Shown: piece after piece, positions 18,132 to 24,874 of the stretch | Numbering within the stretch: position 1 is the stretch's first letter | Layout of the letters: each line of letters opens with the position of its first letter | Assembly: GCA_947167965.1 (NCBI GenBank) | Contig: CAMVJW010000013.1 | Span: 1 to 33,919 of the forward strand | Length of the DNA: 33,919 bases | From: an uncultured Clostridia bacterium | Lineage (GTDB): Bacteria > Bacillota > Clostridia > TANB77 > CAG-508 | Direction of reading: 5' to 3' | Position numbers and translations under genes: made by a program | The notes under the pieces: model-generated | Databases searched by the model: none | Told to the model about the DNA's origin: nothing | The model's input: only the letters and a program-made list of their open reading frames with translations

Positions 18132-19332
18132 TAGGCTCCTCACCTTCTTCCTTTTGTATTTTTTCTTCTTTTTTGTTTTTTATTTCTTCATCAACTTTTT
18201 CTACTGCTTGTTCTGCAACATCATATCCAATTGTTTCTTTATTTTCCATAATTAATGTTTTTGCCATTTGCGCAATTAAATCATCCAATTCAGCTTCTTT
18301 TTGTCTCGCTTTTCTTTGTTTTTCATTTTCCTCTAATACATTATATACAGTTTCATTTGCTTTTTTTATAGCTTCTTTTTCTATCTTTATATCTAATTCT
18401 TTCATTCTTTTTTCATATACGTCAGGTGCGGTTGAATACAAATCAAAATAACCATAATTAATTGACCTTTTTAAATCAACTATTTCTGACTCATCTCTAT
18501 TATAAGCAACATAAAGTAATTCCATTAATTCGGTAGTATCTAGTATTTTGCTACTAATTCCACAAACTCCCAATGAGCTAATAATAGACTGTGATTTTGT
18601 ATATAATTCTGAAAAGGCAATGTTTGCAATTTCATCTTTAGCAAAATGTACATCCGGATTTTCTTCACTATAATATGGAACAATAACATAATAGTGTTTA
18701 CTTAAAATATTTCTATTAAGACTCATTCTTTCCGTATTACTTACAATGTCAGCACCATATTCATATAAATTTTTTTGCCTTGTTAGTTCTAGTCTGTCTT
18801 TATTTAATTGGTCATAAGAATATCTTCCAGAATTTAATTTTTGATTATACTCCAATTGCTTTGCACTATATGCTCTTGCGATTTCATCAACTTTGCTTTT
18901 ATAATTACTAATACTTTTTCCCAAGTTAACTGTTCTAGTTTGTACATATATTTGAATTGGATTTCTTAATGAATTTAAAAATTGAATAAAACCTTGTTCA
19001 ACACTGTTTTTTTCTAAACCAGACATTAAATCAAAATTTATACCTTGACATTCTATAACCATAAGAAATCTTTTTCCATTTTGTTGAACAATCATATTAT
19101 CATATATATTATCAAACTCCATAAAATCAAAAATTGAATTCTTATTATATTCTTTTTTATCATTTTTTTCTTTTTTGTTAACATCATGCTTATTTTTTTT
19201 ACCTTTTTTTATCATAGCGCTGCTTCTATTTTTATATTTTAGAACAATATAGACTATGCAAAGAACCATTAATATAAAAATCAAAAATGCTAATAAAATT
19301 AATAATAATTTTGCTAAAGCATTATCCTGCAT
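18082..19332 (-). CDS. TraC-like VirB4 partner, membrane-anchored
   Basis: The preferred start is the ATG at 19332 (MQDNALAKLLLILL), which follows GGGGGATACAAAAG; an upstream ATG at 19392 would overlap prgI deeply. This gives 416 residues: one membrane helix (about 8-30), a basic Lys-rich segment, then a domain resembling the TraC-like/VirB4 N-terminal domain of Bacillota T4SS loci (SIFDFMEFDNIYDNMIVQQN, then VMIECQGINFD-type strands and a coiled stretch). It ends in a very charged Glu/Lys tail and RRRKRR. It overlaps prgI by 11 bp and virB4 by about 50 bp. PrgI, TraC-like and VirB4 in a row is a recurrent Gram-positive arrangement. The protein probably tethers VirB4 to the membrane; that part is inference. 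Confidence 0.75.
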   Translation of the reverse strand: MQDNALAKLLLILLAFLIFILMVLCIVYIVLKYKNRSSAMIKKGKKNKHDVNKKEKNDKKEYNKNSIFDFMEFDNIYDNMIVQQNGKRFLMVIECQGINFDLMSGLEKNSVEQGFIQFLNSLRNPIQIYVQTRTVNLGKSISNYKSKVDEIARAYSAKQLEYNQKLNSGRYSYDQLNKDRLELTRQKNLYEYGADIVSNTERMSLNRNILSKHYYVIVPYYSEENPDVHFAKDEIANIAFSELYTKSQSIISSLGVCGISSKILDTTELMELLYVAYNRDESEIVDLKRSINYGYFDLYSTAPDVYEKRMKELDIKIEKEAIKKANETVYNVLEENEKQRKARQKEAELDDLIAQMAKTLIMENKETIGYDVAEQAVEKVDEEIKNKKEEKIQKEEGEEPNEEKKTVRRRKRRTVQ

Positions 19333-19690
19333 CTTTTGTATCCCCCTTTTCTTTTTTAGTACTATCTTTATATACGTATATTCGGTTTCCATTTCTTTTA
19401 AATTTTATCCATCTTTTAATTACATCATCTATATTTTCTCCACCCGTTTTCTTTGTAATTTCAAAAGCAGATGATTCTGGCATTTTAAAAGTTCCTATTC
19501 CAAATCCGATTAATCCCAAAATCAAAGTAATTATTACTCCTACTAAAGTATAGCCTATCATTCTAAATAAAAAGAAAAATATTAAACCAATACCTGCACC
19601 AATACATGTAAATATTAGACCTTTTCTAGAAAAAATATATAATATTCTTCCTTCTCCCTTGTAATTTCTTGGAATTTCATGGATTTGCAT
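19322..19690 (-). CDS. prgI: PrgI family T4SS membrane protein
   Basis: The 122-residue product starts MQIHEIPRNYKGEGRILY and has two adjacent membrane helices (about 24-65), followed by a conserved-looking tail (IKRWIKFKRNGNRIYVYKD). This length, topology and position directly before the TraC-like/VirB4 genes fit the PrgI family of Gram-positive conjugation systems, which acts as a small inner-membrane T4SS component. The ATG follows GGAAAGGAA. It is the first gene of the main T4SS unit. Confidence 0.85.
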   Translation of the reverse strand: MQIHEIPRNYKGEGRILYIFSRKGLIFTCIGAGIGLIFFFLFRMIGYTLVGVIITLILGLIGFGIGTFKMPESSAFEITKKTGGENIDDVIKRWIKFKRNGNRIYVYKDSTKKEKGDTKDAG

Positions 19691-19742
19691 ATCTATTTCC
19701 TTTCCTATATTTTGTATAATATAATTAAACCTAATCTATTAT

Positions 19743-19751
19743 ATTATAGCA
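19743..19751 (-). promoter_or_regulatory. Extended -10 promoter of the main T4SS unit
   Basis: On the minus strand TATGCTATAAT includes a TG-n-TATAAT extended -10 (TATAAT at 19743-19748). No good -35 is found at 17 bp (GTGCAA only). The expected transcript begins about 45 bases before the prgI start. The weak -35 could mean that an activator or another sigma factor is needed. Confidence 0.55.
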
Positions 19752-19806
19752 TATTAAATATACTTTTGCACTTTTTTATCAAAAAAAATTATATATTTAA
19801 CAAAAA

Positions 19807-19825
19807 TGTAATAATTTTGTAATAA
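19807..19825. promoter_or_regulatory. Direct repeat TGTAATAA, 11 bp apart, upstream of prgI
   Basis: TGTAATAA lies at 19807-19814 and 19818-19825, one helical turn apart and about 60-80 bp upstream of the prgI -10 box. The same core occurs in the ATTACAT cluster upstream of the DnaB-like gene (1676-1683), and TGTAAT occurs twice before the first sigma gene. It overlaps the tail of the pilin-unit terminator. Function is unproven. Confidence 0.3.
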
Positions 19826-19857
19826 AAAACAAATAGAGGCTATATGTACAGCCCCTA
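19821..19857 (-). terminator. Terminator of the pilin unit
   Basis: On the minus strand TAGGGGCT pairs with AGCCTCTA (19834-19841 with 19850-19857, one G-U pair), followed by TTTGTTTTTTATT. It lies just after the third pilin gene and separates it from the prgI unit. Confidence 0.85.
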
Positions 19858-19880
19858 CTATATTTTTTATAATATTAATT

Positions 19881-20252
19881 TTATTTCATAATATTAAATA
19901 AGAATGATGCAATTGTTGTTGCAGCAACTACTAAAATTATACCAATTATCAATGGCATAAATGTTTTCTTGTATTCTGCTTTTTCTTCAACACTTCCTAA
20001 AATGTATTTTACACCTATTACCATTATTACAATTACAGCTGCTATAATAGATATATTTCTTATCATACCCATTATTTTTCCAACTTTTGATGTTAACTCA
20101 TTCGTTTCACCATACTCAATTTTATTTTCAAGATCTTTTGGATCTAGCATTGATCCAGCAGCAAATACATGTGATGTAAACGAAACTAATGTAATAACAA
20201 TTAATAACATTGCAATGATTTTAACTATTTTTTTCATTGTAGATCTTTTCAT
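19881..20252 (-). CDS. VirB2/TrbC-like T4SS pilin, third copy
   Basis: The 123-residue product has a cleavable signal-like start (about 1-31, ending HVFAA) and two membrane helices (about 65-85 and 98-120) joined by the short polar loop GSVEEKAEYKK. This hairpin and loop are the mark of the T4SS_pilin/TrbC-VirB2 type of Bacillota. Such proteins form the extracellular filament or a membrane pool of subunits. The start ATG at 20252 follows AAGGAGGA by seven bases, the strongest ribosome site of the three pilin genes. It lies 74 bp after the second pilin gene and is followed at once by a terminator. It closely resembles the first copy (RNISI, GSVE-KA-YK, PLIIG). Confidence 0.8.
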   Translation of the reverse strand: MKRSTMKKIVKIIAMLLIVITLVSFTSHVFAAGSMLDPKDLENKIEYGETNELTSKVGKIMGMIRNISIIAAVIVIMVIGVKYILGSVEEKAEYKKTFMPLIIGIILVVAATTIASFLFNIMK

Positions 20253-20326
20253 ATTTTTTTCCTCCTTTTATAAAATATATTTTATAATTTCTTTACTTCA
20301 TTAAAAGTAAAACATTAATAACACTT

Positions 20327-20758
20327 TTATAATTTATTTCCAATATTTACAATTATTCTCCATAATGTAAATGAACCAAAAATAACAATACATCCTATTA
20401 CAAATGGGACTAGTGCTTCGGTAACCTTTGCTTTTTCCTCTGTAGAACCAATCATAAATTGTATTCCTAGTATTGTTGCAATTATAACTGCTAAAGCAAC
20501 TCCAATATATATTAGTCTAGTAGTTAAAAAATTAGATACACCTGATAATGCACTTTCATCAATTGATATGTCTCCTTGTTTACCATCTGATATAAATGAG
20601 TCTGCACTTGAAAAAACAGATTCAATATCATCAGAATCCGAATTTCCCCCAGATGACGGTATTCCTGCTGATGGATTATGCAAAGCATAAACTTGTCCGA
20701 AAAAGCAAAGATTAAAACTAAAAATAATTGTAATTAATATAATATGTAACTTTTTCAT
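20327..20758 (-). CDS. VirB2/TrbC-like T4SS pilin, second and most diverged copy
   Basis: The 143-residue product has an N-terminal signal-like helix ending QVYA (about residue 25), a Ser/Gly/Asp-rich spacer of about 50 residues, then two helices around GSTEEKAKVTEALVPFVIG. The loop keeps GS-x-EEKA but lacks the Tyr-Lys seen in its two neighbours, and the spacer is longer. It may be a minor subunit, a tip protein or an adaptor rather than the main pilin. It lies 23 bp after the first copy. Confidence 0.75.
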   Translation of the reverse strand: MKKLHIILITIIFSFNLCFFGQVYALHNPSAGIPSSGGNSDSDDIESVFSSADSFISDGKQGDISIDESALSGVSNFLTTRLIYIGVALAVIIATILGIQFMIGSTEEKAKVTEALVPFVIGCIVIFGSFTLWRIIVNIGNKL

Positions 20759-20781
20759 ATTCTTTAATTCCTTTCTCTATT

Positions 20782-21150
20782 TTAAGTAATTGCGTCATAC
20801 ACAAATGATACTATTGTTACTGCCATAGTTACCATTGCCACTCCAATTATGAGAGGAATTAGCGTTTCTTTGTATCTTGCTTTTTGCTCTACACTTCCTA
20901 TAATATATTTAACACCAATAACCATAAGAGCTAATACAAAAACTACTATGCTTATATTTCTTAAAAGTCCAATTATTTTTCCTGTTTTTTCAGTAATAAT
21001 CTCTTTTTCATCTGAAGCTATTGTTGCTTTTGAAGGATTAAAGCTATCTGGATTGATGTTTTTTTGAGCTGCACATACAACATTTATAGATGATAATACA
21101 AAAAAAATCAATACTATTAATAAAACATTTGCAATTTTTATTTTTTTCAT
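20782..21150 (-). CDS. VirB2/TrbC-like T4SS pilin, first copy
   Basis: The start is placed at the ATG at 21150 (MKKIKIANVLLIVLIFFVL) behind AAAGGTGAT. An upstream ATG at 21180 would lie at or before the transcription start predicted from the promoter at 21179-21207. This gives 122 residues with a signal-like helix ending VCAA, then two membrane helices joined by GSVEQKARYKETLIPLIIG. It is highly like the third copy. It is the first gene of the pilin unit and lies divergent from the sigma genes. Confidence 0.8.
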   Translation of the reverse strand: MKKIKIANVLLIVLIFFVLSSINVVCAAQKNINPDSFNPSKATIASDEKEIITEKTGKIIGLLRNISIVVFVLALMVIGVKYIIGSVEQKARYKETLIPLIIGVAMVTMAVTIVSFVYDAIT

Positions 21151-21178
21151 AATATCACCTTTTTTCCTTCCATATTCC

Positions 21179-21207
21179 ATTATACCTTATTTTTCAAAAA
21201 ATTTCAA
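21179..21207 (-). promoter_or_regulatory. Sigma-A promoter of the pilin unit
   Basis: On the minus strand TTGAAA (21202-21207) and TATAAT (21179-21184) are separated by exactly 17 bp. The predicted start near 21172 lies inside the longer open frame, which supports the ATG at 21150 as the real start. Confidence 0.8.
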
Positions 21208-21581
21208 CTTTTTTTAATTTTGCCACTTATATTTATGTATTTTAGGCCGTATTTATATATATTTTGAATACTATATCAAATATAAAAATCCTATTTTTTA
21301 AAATAATACAATTATAAATTTTTCTTTCATAGTTTTATATGTCTTTATTTCTCTATTTTGACTGCTAAATTAATATAGTTTTTATTTTTTTGTTAATAGT
21401 AACATATAATCATTCTTTATACAAGTTTAAATATATTTTTATCAGTTTAAATTATTAGGTATTGCTAATAACAATTGATTTTTTATTATTCTAGTGTTAC
21501 TATTATAATAGTAACAACAATATTTTATTGTAATGTATTGTTTCAAATGTAATTTTTAATAAAAAATTAAGGAGTAATATT
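21208..21581. promoter_or_regulatory. Intergenic region between the divergent pilin and sigma units
   Basis: These 374 bp hold no gene. They contain the perfect palindrome at 21496-21515, a half copy ATAGTAAC near 21396-21403, and two TGTAAT sites at 21529-21534 and 21548-21553. I see no convincing -35/-10 pair for the sigma gene, although TATAAT occurs inside the palindrome (21504-21509). The sigma ORF itself has a strong AAGGAG site seven bases before its GTG. Confidence 0.5.
21496..21515. promoter_or_regulatory. 20-bp perfect palindrome, candidate operator
   Basis: GTTACTATTATAATAGTAAC reads the same on both strands and contains a TATAAT. It lies 67 bp upstream of the first sigma gene. 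A dimeric regulator bound here could block or share the sigma promoter. Confidence 0.5.
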
Positions 21582-22835
21582 GTGCCAAATAATAATGACA
21601 TAAAAATGATAGATCAAAATAGAATAATAGCTCTAATTAAATCCTCAGTATATAATAAAAAAATAAAGTTTTCTGATATTAAAAGAATTACCTACGGTTT
21701 TGACAAAAGTGCAAGCCAAAATGATTTAGAAGATGAAGAGATTGAAAAAAGTCCAGTATTTCAGTTTATAAAAGCATATTTAATTGCACATAATATCAAA
21801 ATTAATGGAAAAAATTTATATTTAGATACAAGCGAAAACAAACATTTTTACAACAGAACAATAAAAATAGGGTATGAATATGATAGAACTGTACCTAGTT
21901 GCACAAAAGAAGAAAATGTTGAGTTAAAAAAGATTTTAGAATCACCAACTTCAACAGCTAAACAAAAAGAAATAGCATATAATAGAATGGTTGAAGGCAA
22001 TATTGGCCTTGTTTTTTCTTATATTAATTCTTATAGAAAATTTTTTGAAAAAAAAGTTGGACATAATGAAATAGAGGATTTATTACAATGTGGCATAATT
22101 GGTTTAATAGATGCCATTGAAAGCTATGATTATTCTCGAGGTTCTTTTTCAACTTATGCGAGAAAATGGATACATAAAAGGGTTATGGATGAAATCGCCA
22201 ATAATTCACATGGTTTTAGAATACCTAGGTATTATTTATCTAAAATGAATTCTTTAGAAAAAGCTATATATACCTTTGAGCAGCATCATAGTAGAGAACC
22301 CTCTGTTGAAGAAATTGCATCTATTCTAAATATTGATTTATATTATGCAAAAATATTAATGAAGATACGAACTTTTAAGTCACCTGAAAGCTTTGAAGAA
22401 TTGATGAATTCTAAAGAAGATCTACCTGATTTTCATGATCCAGATTTATTAAAATTCACATCAGACCCTGATAGCTCTACTAAAAAAATTAATTCTAATT
22501 TAGTAATGCAACATTTTTCGAAATATCAAGAATATTTAATTGCCAATTCTTCTAGTTCAGGTAAAATCGAAAACATTGAATCTTCTCCAATTTCAGGCGG
22601 AATTTATTTAGATGAGCCTGAACCTAATTTAGAATCTCTTACAACGAATTCAGACATTTTTAATGACCCTTATTTATATGTAGAATCATCATCTTCTTCA
22701 TTACATAATGATATTATCTCTGTTTTCTCTTCTATTCTTGATAATCGAGAAATATATGTTTTAACGGAAAGGTTCGGATTAAATGGATTAGAACCCAAAA
22801 CACTTGCTGAAGTTGCAAGTGCTTTGCGGATATAG
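21582..22835 (+). CDS. Sigma-70-family factor A, N-terminal part (frame broken in region 4)
   Basis: The GTG start follows AAGGAG. Residues about 12-80 resemble sigma region 1.1 (KFSDIKRITY, then HNIKINGKNLYL). Region 2 spans about 131-205, with NIGLVFSYI, EDLLQCGIIGLIDAIESYDYSRGSFSTYARKWI and VMDEIANN, a good core-binding and -10 recognition region. Region 3 follows (GFRIPRYY to about 265), then an unusual Ser/Asn/Asp-rich linker of about 100 residues with ISGGIYLDE and DPYLYVESS. Region 4 starts at about 375 (LDNREIYVLTERFGL...TLAEVASAL), and the frame then ends at TAG 22833-22835. Dropping one base, C22827, would continue the homology as GYSIQFIHKIEKSALNKLR. It is divergent from the pilin unit and a likely regulator of it. 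Confidence 0.8.
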   Translation: MPNNNDIKMIDQNRIIALIKSSVYNKKIKFSDIKRITYGFDKSASQNDLEDEEIEKSPVFQFIKAYLIAHNIKINGKNLYLDTSENKHFYNRTIKIGYEYDRTVPSCTKEENVELKKILESPTSTAKQKEIAYNRMVEGNIGLVFSYINSYRKFFEKKVGHNEIEDLLQCGIIGLIDAIESYDYSRGSFSTYARKWIHKRVMDEIANNSHGFRIPRYYLSKMNSLEKAIYTFEQHHSREPSVEEIASILNIDLYYAKILMKIRTFKSPESFEELMNSKEDLPDFHDPDLLKFTSDPDSSTKKINSNLVMQHFSKYQEYLIANSSSSGKIENIESSPISGGIYLDEPEPNLESLTTNSDIFNDPYLYVESSSSSLHNDIISVFSSILDNREIYVLTERFGLNGLEPKTLAEVASALRI

Positions 22836-23118
22836 TATTCAATTTATACATAAAATTGAAAAAAGTGCCTTAAATAAACTAAGAACCTCAAAAAAGAGTA
22901 ATAGACTTATAGGATATTTAGCTAAAGACAATACTAATATGCGTGAATTTGCAGGTTCTATACTTGAAAAATCTCTATTTTTAAAAAGTTCTCATAAGCC
23001 AAATTTACCAGATGCTGGTCGCGACTCTTTATTAGCTACAGCACATGGCCTTGTCAAAATTATTGATGGTCAGGTAAAACTAATATCAGAATTAAACGAT
23101 AGACAAAATAGTATTTAA
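22828..23118 (+). CDS. Sigma factor A, C-terminal part in the shifted frame
   Basis: Read from GGA at 22828, this frame gives the missing recognition helix of region 4 (GYSIQFIHKIEKSALNKLRTSKK), then a tail of about 70 residues including GRDSLLATAHGLVKIIDGQ. It has no plausible start or ribosome site of its own. It is therefore either the rest of one frameshifted gene or a dead fragment. Joined to the upstream part the protein would have about 510 residues. Confidence 0.7.
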   Translation, partial: GYSIQFIHKIEKSALNKLRTSKKSNRLIGYLAKDNTNMREFAGSILEKSLFLKSSHKPNLPDAGRDSLLATAHGLVKIIDGQVKLISELNDRQNSI

Positions 23119-23246
23119 ATATTAAAATATTTTAAATATTTTATGATTTTAATTTGCATCCGTGTCACATTGGTGTTAGAATATATTTTATATTTTATTA
23201 TTTTTATAAGATTTGGAGCTTTGAAAAAAAGGAATTGTGGTTAATT

Positions 23247-23606
23247 ATGAATAATTATTTAACAATAAAAAGTAAAAAAAGTTTATTTACCAGAATAAGA
23301 CAAATTTTAAAAGGTTTTTTTAATAAGTCATCCACCAGTACAAATATTTCAAATGTCGAAATAAAAAATGACACAAATGTTAATATTGAAGTTAAAAAAC
23401 CTAAATTTGATAAATTACAAGAAATTAAAATAAATTCAAATGTTACAAAGGAAATAGAAAAAAAGCACTTATTTGATATAATAATTAAAAATCCAAATTT
23501 ACTTGAAAACTTATCTAATGAACAGCTTAAATCTTTTATAGAGTATGGAAATCAAATAATAGAAAAAAACGAAATTATTATAAAGAAATTATCAAAAGCA
23601 AATTAA
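23247..23606 (+). CDS. Small Lys/Asn-rich protein between the two sigma genes, unknown
   Basis: The ATG at 23247 gives 119 residues (MNNYLTIKSKKSLFTRIRQI...). It is basic, with no signal or membrane segment. A central low-complexity Asn/Val/Lys part is followed by a helical C-terminus (LENLSNEQLKSFIEYGNQII). Reading upstream in frame to 23154 adds a hydrophobic stretch without a ribosome site, so I prefer the shorter form. It lies 48 bp before sigma factor B and probably shares its transcript. A role as an anti-sigma or co-regulator is possible from position only. Confidence 0.6.
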   Translation: MNNYLTIKSKKSLFTRIRQILKGFFNKSSTSTNISNVEIKNDTNVNIEVKKPKFDKLQEIKINSNVTKEIEKKHLFDIIIKNPNLLENLSNEQLKSFIEYGNQIIEKNEIIIKKLSKAN

Positions 23607-23653
23607 TAATTAAAATTTAAACAAAATCGCATATAATTCAATAAGGATGAATA

Positions 23654-23962
23654 ATGGATAATAATGAAGATTTAGATTATATAAATGAATTAATTAACGA
23701 TATAGCTTCTATGATAGAAATAAATAATAGTAATCTACCATTTAGTAGATTAAAACAAATAATTAATAAATATGATAACAGTATTACCGAAGATGATTAT
23801 ACTAATGGAACTATTTTTGAAAAGCCAATTTTTGAATTTTTAAAAAGATATTTTATTGATCATAATATAATAGTAACTGGACAAGATTCCTTTTTTATAC
23901 AAACGAAACTAAAGATTTTTATGTGCAAACTCGCAAAACAGGTTTTTCCTATAATGATTTAA
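23654..23962 (+). CDS. Sigma-70-family factor B, N-terminal part (frame broken)
   Basis: The start MDNNEDLDYINELINDIASM follows AAGGATGA. The first 80 residues are paralogous to sigma factor A: LPFSRLKQIINKYDNSITEDDYTN against the A region with KFSDIKRITYGF, and FLKRYFIDHNIIVTGQ against FIKAYLIAHNIKINGK. After DSFF the frame loses homology and stops at 23962. The break falls in a run of six T (23891-23896). Reading one base back there continues the paralogy as YTNETKDFY, matching DTSENKHFY of A. Confidence 0.75.
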   Translation: MDNNEDLDYINELINDIASMIEINNSNLPFSRLKQIINKYDNSITEDDYTNGTIFEKPIFEFLKRYFIDHNIIVTGQDSFFIQTKLKIFMCKLAKQVFPIMI

Positions 23963-24825
23963 AGATATCTCCATGTACTCAAGATGAAAACAGTGAATTA
24001 GGTAAAATCATTAATTCTCCAGTTACAACTCCCGTCCAAAAGGAAACGGCAAGAAAAAGGATGATTGAAGGGAATATCCCCTTGATTTATAGATTTTTCC
24101 CTCCTATTAGTAAAAATTCCATTGAATTAACTGGTTCAACTAATATATATGATTTTATACAAACTTGCATTATGGGTTTAATTGATGCAGTAGATTCATA
24201 TGATTATACAAAATCCGCCTTTTCAAATTATGCAAAAAAATGTATATTTAATAGACTAAAACGTGAAAAAGTTAGAGTACAAGCAAAAAAAAGATCAACT
24301 AGTAGTCTTATTGAAAGTTTTGAGAACTTAAATACTGGCAATGTAATTGATGACCCTGCTTTGCAAATATCCGGCGGAGTTTATCCAGAAGAGCAATATA
24401 ATAATTATCAACCTTTATTATCATCTGGAGCAGATTCAATAGACCCTTACAAATATGTTGAAAGTCAAGAATTACAAGATACACTTCGTAGAGATTTAAT
24501 TATAGTTCTTTCGTCACTTCCAGATAAAGAGTTAAAGATTATAAGTAGCTTATTCGATAACACAAAAACTAAATCACTTTCCGAAGTTGGAAGAGAATTT
24601 AATTGTTCTAAACAGAACGTACATTTATATTATAAATCTGCTTTAAATAGATTAAAAAAATTCCCCGCTTTAAGGCCATACCGTACTCCCTCAGGTTCTA
24701 CCAAATTTTTTCCTTCAGCTCCTTCAACATCTTTATATGACGAAGTACAACAGTTTAAACAAGAACTAGCAGAGCGAGATGAAATAGTTACTACTCTACC
24801 TATATCTCATTCTTTACTTGAATAA
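23896..24825 (+). CDS. Sigma-70-family factor B, main part (region 2, linker, region 4)
   Basis: This frame continues the N-terminal part after a -1 shift; its first Met is at 23923. It encodes region 2 (RMIEGNIPLIYRFF, then IYDFIQTCIMGLIDAVDSYDYTKSAFSNYAKKCI). The linker shares ISGGVY and DPYKYVES with sigma factor A. Region 4 is LPDKELKIISSLF, then LSEVGREFNCSKQNVHLYYKSALNRLKK. Region 3 is short or missing compared with A. The C-terminal tail (about 60 residues) is unique. The region 4 helix-turn-helix differs from that of A, so the two may read different -35 elements. If the six-T break is real and not recoded, the protein lacks its region-1.1-like domain. Confidence 0.75.
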   Translation, partial: YTNETKDFYVQTRKTGFSYNDLKISPCTQDENSELGKIINSPVTTPVQKETARKRMIEGNIPLIYRFFPPISKNSIELTGSTNIYDFIQTCIMGLIDAVDSYDYTKSAFSNYAKKCIFNRLKREKVRVQAKKRSTSSLIESFENLNTGNVIDDPALQISGGVYPEEQYNNYQPLLSSGADSIDPYKYVESQELQDTLRRDLIIVLSSLPDKELKIISSLFDNTKTKSLSEVGREFNCSKQNVHLYYKSALNRLKKFPALRPYRTPSGSTKFFPSAPSTSLYDEVQQFKQELAERDEIVTTLPISHSLLE

Positions 24826-24874
24826 TAATCATCAATTTCCGCATAAACTTTTATTCCATTTGTTTCGTGTTTTA

